Part shown: in pieces, positions 34,511-45,100 of the stretch
How the letters are laid out: every line of letters begins with the position of its first letter
Numbering within the stretch: the first letter of the stretch is position 1
From: Symbiodinium natans
Lineage: Eukaryota; Sar; Dinophyceae; Suessiales; Symbiodiniaceae
Direction of reading: 5' to 3'
DNA: 64,000 nucleotides
Assembly (NCBI GenBank): GCA_905221605.1
Contig: CAJNDS010002179.1
Span: 949,026 to 1,013,025, forward strand
The notes under the pieces: model-generated
What the model saw: the letters and a program-made list of their open reading frames with translations, nothing else
What the model was told of the DNA's origin: nothing
Databases searched by the model: none
Made by a program: the position numbers and the translations under genes

Positions 34511-36720
34511 CTGGGGTTGGTGCTGGTGTTGGTGACTAGTGACTACTAGTGTTTCAAAGTAAACCTACATCCACGTTGACATATTCCGATGCCCATTGGA
34601 AGCAAAGCTGGAGGCCTGGGTCTCGATCTTCTTAATCAGCTGGAAGGCTGCTGGGCCGCATCGAGGCTTTGCCGCTGGCGCCGCCTTCAAGACCCCCAGG
34701 CGGAGGTTTTTCGCTGCCCACCAACTGATGCCACAGAAGCCACTCCGCGGAAACTAACCGAGTCGATGGGAGGAAAACAAGGCAGCCGGGTGACCCGAGT
34801 TAATGACAATCCCTGCAGTCCACTGGCAGGCAAACAACATCCTCACCGGGCACGTCCCTTATTGGACATTCTTGCATTACAGTAAGCGTGCGCGGGCCTG
34901 GATACATTATGACCGCCCAGAAACCTCCTTGCGAACCTCTCAAATAAGTGCCAGATGCTCTCCTCATCCCCTACCACAGGGAGCTGCGAAAGCTGCGAAA
35001 ACCGGCCTTGCCCAAGCCAGCCAGGCTCGGAGCCTTAGCTTTGGCTTGGTGCAAGCCTGGCCAGGAGCGGGGATTGGGATTTGGGGCTTGAAGGACCAGG
35101 GCTTTCGAGCCTGGGGCTTTAGGGTTTAGGGTTTAGGGTTTAGGGTGTAGGGTGTAGGGTGTAGGGTGTAGGGTTTAGGGTTTAGGGTTTAGGATTTATG
35201 GTTAGGGTTCAAGATCCTTCTCGCCTTGGGCCTTCCTGGTCGAGGCGAGAAAGGGCGGGTGCCGCCGTGCAAGTTTGGCTTTGTGCTGGGAAGAAACTCT
35301 GAAATGCGATTGCAGGCACAAAGGCGCAGGCGGCTCATTCCGGTCAAGAATATGGGCACCGCCAAGCCCTCTAATCAGACTCTAACCCCTAGCATAGGGA
35401 CCCCAAAAGGCTTCCCTCACATTCGCAAACCCGCAGATTCGGGGGTGACGAAAATAGGGGACCCCTAATAGAGACCCCCAAATAATCCCAAGTAAGGTAC
35501 CCTAAACCCTTTTTACGGCTAGGACTGCTGCACTGCCTGCCTGGACGAACTCTCTGCATCCAAGAAGTCAAGTGCCACTTGCACCCTAAACCCTAAACCC
35601 TAAACCCTAAACCCTAAACCCTTGTCTTACATCTGCGACTGGGACGGGATGCCAGAAAAAGCAGCATGCACGACCTGATCAGCTCGGCTGGCTGACACGC
35701 CACACACGCGCTGCATATTCCACAGCAAACTGCCCAACCCTAAACCCTTAACCCTAAACCCGAAACCCTAAACCCTAAACCCCCTAATTTCGGAAGCCCC
35801 ACATTTTTTCACGTACAGATACCCCCCCCCCCCGGTGCCTGCGTAGCCTGCCGCAGAGGGGGCCTTGCCGCTCTTCGGCCTTGGGTCTGCAGAAGACCAG
35901 CTGAACACTGTAGGGTTTAGGGTTTAGGGTTTAGGGTTTAGGGTTTACGGTTTAGGGTTTAGGGTTTAGGGTTTGGGGTCTCTAAGGTTTGGGGGTTTGT
36001 TCTCGGAAGACGGGCAGAATTCGCCTCGGCCTCCCGCCGACAGGCGTCTGGAACAAGCAGACCACGATCTCTCCCAACCCTGCCCCACCAAGAAATCAAA
36101 AAATCCCCCCCTCCCCCTTTCTTGTGTGGGACCGCGTGGAGCAAGGAATTCAGTCGCGGGCCAACACTCCAACAAACAGCCTCCCTGATGCCCCCCTGAA
36201 CCCTCTCGTACGCTGCAGAAAGCCTCAAGCAAAAATGTGCCACTCTTGAGCTTTTGTTTCGGTGACTTGCGGCGCTTCCCGTGCAGTGCTCACTGCCTAT
36301 GGGACTCTTCCGAGGAGCTTTTCGGAAACCTTTCTAGGATCTTTGTTGGACGCCCTTCTCTGAGACGCCCCTGAGTGCCCTCTGAGACCCAAAACACCCC
36401 CCCCTCGAACGCCTGACCCCTAACCTGCACCAAGCGAGATATGACTTTGGCGTGCCTTCGTTCACCTTCCCCGCCCGGCTGCCCAACCGCGCGCGCAAGC
36501 GTTTTAAATTATAATACACGAGAGAATTACAAAATCACATAACCGTTTCGATATTCTCGAAGTAGTACCGAATATCTAATATGTACTGTTTAGTATACCA
36601 GAAGATACGAAAAAAATGTCAAATACACCGGCTGTATAACACACAACGCATATAACGTGAATAGCAAACCCTCAACCCTAAACCCTAGACCTCAGTCCCA
36701 AGACCGGCCTTAAAAACTTA
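34511..36720. other. Gene-poor stretch with telomere-like tracts
   Basis: TTTAGGG and TGTAGGG at 35115-35195, CCCTAAA at 35583-35622 and 35735-35785, and TTTAGGG at 35908-35975. Short open frames without support. Confidence 0.5.
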
Positions 36721-36726
36721 GACCTT

Positions 36727-36880
36727 CTAGGACCTTTGGCGCCTCTAGAGCCTTTGGGGCCTTTGGGGGGCCTTTAAGGGGCTTCAAGGGCCTTTAAGGG
36801 GCCTTTAAGGGGCCTCTATGGGGCCTTTAAGGGTGTAAGGGGCCTTTTGGGGCCTTGAAGGGGGCTTTTGAGGGGCCTCT
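36727..36880. repeat. Imperfect GGGGCCTTTAAGG repeat
   Basis: About 11 irregular units around GGGGCCTTTAAG or GGGGCCTTTTG. Not related in sequence to TTTAGGG. Confidence 0.75.
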
Positions 36881-36997
36881 AAGAATTTCGGATTGCCGGG
36901 CGCCGCACTGGACCGCGGGCCGCAGGGTCGGCTTCTGCCAGCCCCCAGGCCCCAGGCCGACCTCCGGGGCCCCCCCCTGGGTCTATGTAGGGGGAGT

Positions 36998-37129
36998 TAG
37001 GGGATTTAGGGGTTCAGGGGTTTAGGGGTTTAGGGTTTTAGGGGTTTAGGGGTTTAGGGGTTTAGGGGTTTAGGGGTTTAGGGTTTAGGGTTTAGGGATT
37101 AGGGATTAGGGTTTAGGGTTTAGGGTTTG
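36998..37129. repeat. TTTAGGGG (8-mer) and TTTAGGG array
   Basis: Units with four G instead of three dominate at 37015-37080, then normal TTTAGGG. It borders the AT-rich island. Confidence 0.9.
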
Positions 37130-37740
37130 AACCCCTAGGTTTGTGTGTATCAGAATGCTTAGGTTTGTACATTATAAGAATATATAAGAACCCCTAGGGC
37201 CGCTTCAGGTAATCAACAAGCCGACCTGACCAAAACCCTTACTATTACCCTTATTAGCATTCCCATCAGTGGTACTACTACTGCTTTTGCTACTATTATT
37301 CTTATTCCTATTAATTGACTTCTGTAGTTGGTTGTTCTATCATATTCATATAAATACAATCATAATATTAGGACAGATGTTTTTTTTACCTGATATGTCA
37401 ATGCCAGAGAACATTTTCAAAGCTACAATATTATCTTTATACAATGCTTTATATACTTTCGCATATGATCCAATACCAATACATGTTTGTTTCATATTTA
37501 TAATTGGATGTGAATATTACGTCATTTTTTTAAAAAGATTCTCATTAATAATTGATCATCACCAGTTTTAACAATACAAACATCTCGATATGCATGTGCA
37601 TAATTCGCTTTGATATATTCATACATTTCACCATATAACCATGTACAACATAATATTGTTAAATAAACCATATCCAATTAAACCAATATTATGACGAACA
37701 TTTGTATAAGTCTTATCTTCAATAGAACTGAGAAACGACC
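37130..37740. other. AT-rich island
   Basis: About 600 bases much richer in A and T than the neighbours, with short broken minus-strand coding pieces including the kinase-like fragment at 37346-37495. No tRNA or rRNA was recognised. Another AT-rich patch without coding signs lies at about 36500-36660. Confidence 0.6.
37346..37495 (-). pseudogene. Protein-kinase-like N-lobe fragment in an AT-rich island
   Basis: The 49-residue frame contains CIGIGSYAKVYKALYKDNIV followed by ALKMF. This matches the glycine-rich loop (G-x-G-x-Y-A-x-V) and the ATP-binding lysine (A-L-K) of protein kinases. The frame stops soon after, and upstream pieces in other frames (GEMYEYIKANYAHAYRDVCI, and VRHNIGLIGYGLFNNIML) look like other broken coding segments. 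Base composition is strikingly AT-rich against GC-rich surroundings, which suggests a foreign or organelle-like origin. The source is not determined. Confidence 0.35.
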
Positions 37741-38464
37741 AGTTCAGTGTAAAGAAAGGCCAAGCCCTCCATTTGTTTTTATCCACCCGCAGCTCTCCCG
37801 GTTCTTCACAACCACTAAGGTCCAGCCTATGTTGCATCGGGCTCTACGCGATGTCTGCCAGAACCAAACAGCCCACGTCGCAAAAAACCCTCAATCACCT
37901 CAACCCCCCCTGGACCCAAACGAGCAGCACGGCCTCCCCACCCGCAGGGGGCACCGCCCCGCCTGCGCTGTCAGAGGCGCTGGGTTCAGAGCGCAGGGCT
38001 CTTTGGGAGCATCGGGCTTTCGGGGATTCTCAAGGTTAGGCATGCACCGGCCCATGGCACATGCCCCGGATGACCTCATCCCGAAGAGCAGTGGAGGTAG
38101 AGCAACCGTGAAGACCCCAACACGACAAGAAGGGCACTAGGCTGAGTGAAAGAAAGCGACAAGGCAACAGTAGAAAAGCCAATAGTGTACGATATGGGTT
38201 GGTGTCAGCATGTGCACAGGAACCCAAAAGTGATGCTACTTTCAACCCATGAAAGCAGCACAGAAACCCGGGATAAACGAAAAAGACATGCGCCAAAAAA
38301 TAAAGAAGAAGCAAGTCACCAACAGATGAAGGCCAGTCCAGCACCCCCCAAGACACCCACACACGCAACCACAAAGACCACGAGTCTGGATAACCATAAT
38401 ATGCGGGCTTCCGAACTTAGGGGTACCTTATTGATACTATGATAAGGGAATCCTGCTGTTTGGG
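37741..38464. other. No gene recognised
   Basis: Short frames only; no domain or splice support. Leads into the TTTAGGG array that received the LTR element. Confidence 0.4.
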
Positions 38465-38721
38465 GGAGGGCTTAGGGTTTAGGGTTTAGGATTTAGAGTT
38501 TAGGGTTCGGGTTTAGGGTTTAGGGTTTAGGGTTTAGGGTTTAGGGTTTAGGGTTTAGGGTTTAGGGTTTAGGGTTTAGGGTTTAGGGTTTAGGGTTTAG
38601 GGTCTAGGGTATAGGGTATAGGGTTTAGCGTTTAGGGTTTAGGGTTTAGGGTTTAGGGTTTAGGGTTTAGGGTTTAGGGTTTAGGGTTTAGGGTTTAGGG
38701 TTTAGAGTTTAGAGTTTAGGG
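38465..38721. repeat. TTTAGGG array, insertion target of the LTR element
   Basis: About 33 units with GTATAGGG and TTTAGAG variants. It is cut by the retrotransposon after TAGGG at 38717-38721; the sequence resumes as TAGGGTTTGA at 48411. Confidence 0.95.
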
Positions 38722-38960
38722 TACGGGGGGCAACCGAAGGAGGACAGGGAACAAAACAGTCAACCCCAACAGAAGCCCTTAATACCCCTGGAACAACCAA
38801 CAACTGAACAGCAAGACCCCAAACCAAGGGCACACTTTTTACGAAACCTTCGACCGCTTTGGTCATGGCTTGAGCCAACTTGAGCCAACGATTATCGGGT
38901 TCATTGACCCTTTAACTTCCAATACCAACTCCTTTCTACAATACCAATTGCAGCTCCGCA
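38722..38960 (-). repeat. 3' LTR of the copia-type element
   Basis: Identical partner of the repeat at 48172-48410. The flanking TAGGG at 38717-38721 matches the TAGGG after the other LTR. The spliced-leader-like 10-mer pair is at 38869-38888. Confidence 0.95.
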
Positions 38961-38970
38961 CTCCCCCTGT
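38961..38970 (-). promoter_or_regulatory. Polypurine tract of the LTR element
   Basis: In element sense ACAGGGGGAG lies directly upstream of the 3' LTR, the expected place for plus-strand DNA priming. It is preceded by a dyad, CCTAGG-AAAT-CCTAGG, at about 38971-38986. Confidence 0.7.
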
Positions 38971-39145
38971 CCTAGGATTTCCTAGGACACATTGGAGGTG
39001 CAAATCTTTGGCCAAAAACCGCCAGTTAGGCAGCAGCCAGCTGCTTGAAATGCACATTATGGTTTAACGTCATCCAGGACGAACCTTCAGCTCATTGGCT
39101 GAATCCTTTACCATTGAGGATTTCTTCACCTCGTACTTGGAAAAT

Positions 39146-42100
39146 TCACGTTCCAGCGGCCCGTTCCTCACCAAGGAACTCAGCATTCACCACCCAGCCA
39201 TCCTTGAGGCAATGCTTACAAAGCGTCTTAGCCCTGGGCTGTGAATATCGCAGAACATCACAGTCACTGCTTGCGTGCATACAGTTCCCACCCACTGTTG
39301 TATACAAAGTGGCACTCGCAGGAATAACCACCGCTTTCTTGATCCACAGCCATTTATACAGCCGTCGAAAGAGGCACCATGCCAGTTCCCAGAGTATAAT
39401 TGCTGCCACCAAATACGCAACAAGGTCTGAATTGTTGACAACCATTTCAATACCTTGAGCCAGAACCATCACCGTAGACGTGTTGGCGACCTTGCACACC
39501 CCTTCTTCTGAGCAAAAGAATCCAGCCGTGGACACTTCTTCGCCACCAGTTGCCATCCCTTGCAGAGATGCAGCCACCATCATGACCGCCATTGCAAGCG
39601 AGGCTTTTTTCAAGTCAGTCCCTTGTACCAACAGTCGGAGACCCCAAAGTGCCTTTTGCTTTGCGTACACCTGTCCACTCATCAACTTAGTCAACAGGTC
39701 AGCGATCATATACTCACCGCGAAGATGCGCTATCACCATATAACCACGGTCCACCAGAGACCTGACACCGGCTGCTCGAATTCTCAGGTGTCTTGTCCTC
39801 CAGCTTCCAGCAGGATATTGAATGATCGAGCACGTTGAAACCGAATCTGTATACAGCACTTTTTGCAGCGATTCTTCACCTGTTCCAACCAAAGCGGCAA
39901 TTATAGGGGTGCACGACTGAATCATCGTTGCTCCCTCTATGGACGCATGTAATTCAGCTTCAGCTGTACTTAAAGCCACCGTTGATTGTCTTTGTGTTGC
40001 CCACATCACTGGACAGTCACCCCACACCACCACCGCTCCTGAGTGGCTCTTTTCATTTTCACCTGCTGCAAAGCTGGCATCCGCGTAGGACTCCACCACC
40101 TTAACACCTCGTCCATAACGCAACACCTCATTCCTTTCTTTTTCGCATGTTGCGATTGCTCCGAACGTCAAGCCTAACGTTGGAGTTGCAGCAAGGTATC
40201 GGAAAACTTCCTCAGCCTTTTTAACCACAAATCGTGGCCTTCGGGATGTCCACAAAGACAACTGGCTCGTGCAGAACGCCAAATCAGGTCGAGTTTTGAT
40301 TGCCACCCAGAGGAACTCCCCTACGGCACCTTGAGCCGCTCGCAAGGAAGGAATATCCACCTCCTCTTCTTCACCTGGAGTTTCTTTCACCATTGGCAGG
40401 TTACTCCCTTTTCCAGTTTCATCGATCTGATACCCTCGTCGGTTCAGCAAATCTCTCACAAAGTCCTCCTGGTTGAGAAAGAAGCTGCCATTTCGATACC
40501 AGATTTGGACACCCAAAAACTTCAGGAATCCATCACCGCAGCCTGGACCACAGAACTCGGGTTCAGAAGTTTTCCACTCCTTCCTAATCTGTTCCAAGGC
40601 CTCCCGGAGCACTGTCATAGTCCCAGCCATCAAAAAATCATCCACGTAAAGACCCATTGTCCCTACCAACTTGCTTGCACCTTCCAACTTCTCTTGTGCC
40701 ATAATAAGGAACAGGCTTGGGTCTGCATTGGACCTCTGAAAGCTCATTGCTTGCCCATCCTTTGACACCCAAGACATCCCTTGAAGACGTTGGTCTCGCC
40801 ACTCCACCCATGCTGCAGGACTTTCGGCCAAACCATACAAGGCCTTCCTCACAATCCACCGCTCCTCTTTTGTGCAAAGACCCAATTTCACCGCCGCCCT
40901 TGGGGGCTGCACCACCACCAAACGCCCTTCTCTTTGCGCCCTATTCATCGGCGCCGTCAGAAAAGCTTTGGAAATGTCTAAGCCAGCGATGATCCACACC
41001 ATATATGCTGCGTGCCTCACTTGACACCTGAATGTAGTTGAATCTAAACCTGGAGCGTACAGCGAGTGACGACTGAGTGACCTCGGCCCTTCATATTCTG
41101 TAGCTGCCGTTGACGAAATGAAGTTTCCACATGCACAGATACGGGCACGTCGCCTCCCTGTCCCTTGCTTCCGGGTAAACACCACCAGACTGGGAACGTA
41201 CTCAATCACCGGTGCATTAGGCTCTTCCGCCAATTTGTCCAGCTTTTCTTGAGTTGTTGGTTCCACCACCTCCAACTCTTTCACCAAAGACGTCACCTCG
41301 TCCGACAATGATTCCCTCCACTTTTCCAGCTCTTGCATGGCTTCTTGTGTAGGAATTGTTTTTGTTTGCAGGAACTCAACCTCCTCTGCTGCCTCGAGCG
41401 CGGTATTTTCTTGCACCATTTGCTGAACTTGAGCTGCTTTGACCAAAAACTTCGAGAGCTGTTCCTCAGCCCTTTTTGCTTTAACCAGCCATTCTCTAGT
41501 CTCTGATCCTTTCTCCTCATTCGACTCATTGGCCGATCCATGGAACTCGTCCAAAATGCAACATTCCTGTTCAGCAATTAGGCGTCGAATACTCAAATGC
41601 TCCTCTAGAGCCCATTGATGCGCTTCGAACACAGCGTAGTCGACTTCCTCTGCAAGGTCGTCCAGCGAGGTCTCTCTCAACGTCATTTTTAACCACTTCC
41701 TTTTTTCACCTTCTTCAGCTTGTGGTTCCGGAAGAGGAAACTTGCATTGGAGAAGATAGCACCTATCCTTGTAGCTCAAACGCTCCATAAAAACAGGTGT
41801 GTACCCTGTCAAGGATACCCTGTTCCCTTTCCAAGGCATAGGACCATGCAGCTTTCTCGGAAAGAACGACATGAAGTTCCAGTGGATATCCACCAATTTT
41901 CCAGGTAAGACTTTCTTCCCATAGGATTGCTCCACCACTTCAGCTCCTTCCTCTAAGACCTTTTCATCCTCAACCCACAGCTGACCATCTTTATAGTCAC
42001 CAAAGCCACACACATAATTGCAGCAATGCTTTTCATTGTGACTATCCCTATGCAATGACACCGGAGCATTGCATGAGATCTGAAGAGCAGAAAATTTGGC

Positions 42101-45100
42101 TTCAGGATTGTGGTGCCTCACGAATGATGCCAAATAACGACATAGCCATGGTCTTCGATGAGTCTCTTTTGTGATACCACACACTCCGCCATGAGTATAG
42201 TGGCCCAACACCAGAGCTCGCGTACTTGTGCACCAATTGTTGATACCACCTCTTCGATTCACCCTCTTTGGGTATACAATCCCTTCCAAAAGCTCCTCGC
42301 AGTCCACGTAATCATACATAGACCTTTCATACATTGACTTGGCTTTTTGCTCTTCTTTTTCCAACTGTGTTCCATCCCCAGCAGTCTCACTTTTGCAGAC
42401 CAAATAAGCATTTTCATGAGGAGAACAGCAAGTCGGCCAATACTCATCACCAGGAACATTGTCCTCAACATCTGCATTTTCTTCCAGCTCCCCCAGACCC
42501 TGCATGTCATCCTCGAAAATTTCTAAGGGCGGACTCTCCCCCCGCTTGCGAAGCAAGCGCAAGGAGCCCACATGACCACGCAGTGAAGAGGCCGGGCTTT
42601 TCTCCATCAACCGATGGCGAACTGGAGGATCGCGAGGCGGAGGTAAAGGAGGTCCTTCCTCATCAGCAAACCGAAGCGCCGGTTTTTTCCCCTTGAGACG
42701 ATGCTCTGGAGGAGAAGGCTCCTGTTCTTCTACCACCCCTTCCAGCTCCAATTCAGGCGGTTCCTTTATATTGGAAAAAATCGTAGTGCAGGGAAATAAC
42801 ACCAGTTCATCCGGATCTTTTGCAGTCCCTTGAGCTTCCACCCAATAACCACCAGGTAGGTCATCGCATGGACCCAAAAGAAGCGCAGGCTGCGTACGAT
42901 CGACCCATTGCCGACCTTTCTTTGTTCCATCCGGACCCAGCAACTCCCACGGACGACGTTTGACTTGAATCTGAGCACCAAAGGGAAGCAATGCTTTAGG
43001 ATTTAACCCCAACTCCCTTTCAGCTTTCTGCCACCGTAACATTGACCAATGGCGAGCAGCCAGTGCCCAGTACGCCGGCCCGAGTCGCGCCTCCTTTAAG
43101 AGCGACCTGACACCACGTTTGAATAAACCCACACATGCTTCAGCGCGCCCATTTGTTTGCGGGACTCCAGGATCACCAGTGGTCCTATATATCAGACGAG
43201 TTTCACAAAAGGACCGGAAGCGTGCATTGACAAACTCCCCCGCTCGATCTGAGTGGATTCTCAACACCGGATACCCGTGTCTCTGCAAGCGCACCATCAT
43301 TCTTTGAACTGCCGACAAAACAGTTGTTTGCTGTTTATCCACATTGGGATCCAACATTGGAAATTGATAGACACCAATAACAGCGTGTCGTGGCTTCTGC
43401 TGGTGAGCATCCTTTGAACACTTGTATGGACCCGCTAAGTCCAATGATAAAGTGTAAGCATCCCCATGCTTCCGCCTCAAATGGCGACGCTCTTTTCCAG
43501 CAGCAGACACACAGATTTGACAATCACGTCTGAAGGGAATATGCCCCCTTAGGCAATGGTCACGGAAAGCTCGCTCCTCAGTCGTCAACCTCCGTAACGT
43601 CCCTTCTCGTTCTTCTTTTTGTAACACCGCAGCTTCCCGTTCAGCATCGCTCTCATGCAACCATTGTGCCAACCTGTGACGTATTCTTTTAACCAATCCA
43701 AACGCCCATCGCGCCCATATAGAGGATTGTCCCATACGCTCTTCCAGGGTAGAAGCGAATGTTGCTGACCACGGAACAACCACGCGAACTTGTTCTAACG
43801 ATTCCCATAGTTCCATATCAGACACCAGGAAAGTCGTAGGTTTCACCAGAGCATGTCCCAACGCTCCTTGATCAAAGTGTGCAGCGTACATTCCATAACG
43901 CTCACAAAAGCTTTTCACCTCTGGCCAACTCCAGAAGGTAGGACTTGAGAGCCCTTCCTGAGAACCATCCACCAGATCCTCAGCACTCAAGACCGTTTTG
44001 CCGTTCTGAGAGAAATCTTTCCCTATGAGTTCAGGGTCCCCAGGGCTTTCCATGCCAAAGAAGACAGAACTTCCATTGATGACTTCAGCAGTTCCACACC
44101 TTGAATGCACCGCCACGTCATATAGGAAAAGCATCTTCAGAAGTAAAACACCATCCTTTTGAGCTAATTCTTGATGTGGCCAAGGAAGACTTTTTAACCC
44201 CAACCGTTCAGGCCCACAGCGTCGGCGTAATACAGGTGGACCACCGTCTTCACCTCTCAACCTTGACACTGTCCTGCATGGAGGTCCTCCCACCACAGCA
44301 ACCACCTTTCCTTCAGCCGCCAGATGCAGAAGATACTTCCAGACGCTCGAATTATGTAGGTCACCGCCTTTTGTCAAATCCAGCTCCAGTACCTCCACAT
44401 CCCGACTGGGAAAATGCCATTTTTGTTTTCCCGAAAATAGGTGTACCACCACCCTTTTTGCTCGTGCCAGCCGTCTCCTTTTATGACGGTTGAAAGGCAA
44501 CGCTGCAATATCTCCACGTGGCAACAGCTCCATCAGCATATTTTCTGGTATATCCCCATAATACCACCGAAGAAATCTCCAGCATGCCTGGACGAACTCC
44601 TCCTCATTCGCTGACGCTGTCCGCGCTGCGCTTTGCAACGACGTTTTTACAGCCACCTCGTTGTCCGTATTCGGACACCCTTGAACCATACGTGCCACCT
44701 TCAAAGCTTGCTTTGGTGAGCACCAATCCATTTCATCAATGATCTGAAGCGCCACCTCCTTTTCCAAACAAGGGCACCCATTCAGATCACGAACGCGAAG
44801 TTCCCCCAGAACAGGATGTGAGGCTGTGCACTTGCCACCACGCCACTGAACTCTGAGACCAACCAAGGCGCTCGCTTTGCCAATTGGCACTAGTGGATCT
44901 ACCATTTCAGGAGTTACCAGGGTCCCACCTGGGGTAATACACATCTCCCGAGATCCAACAGCTAAAGACACCAACACCTTTTGCTGCGGAAGCTGTTCTC
45001 CAGGACGAAGTGATCTGAGAGGATGTGATGCTCCCGAGTCCAACATGCCCATTCCCGAACACTCATTGGTGTCAGAAACCCTGGCCACATGTAGAACGCA

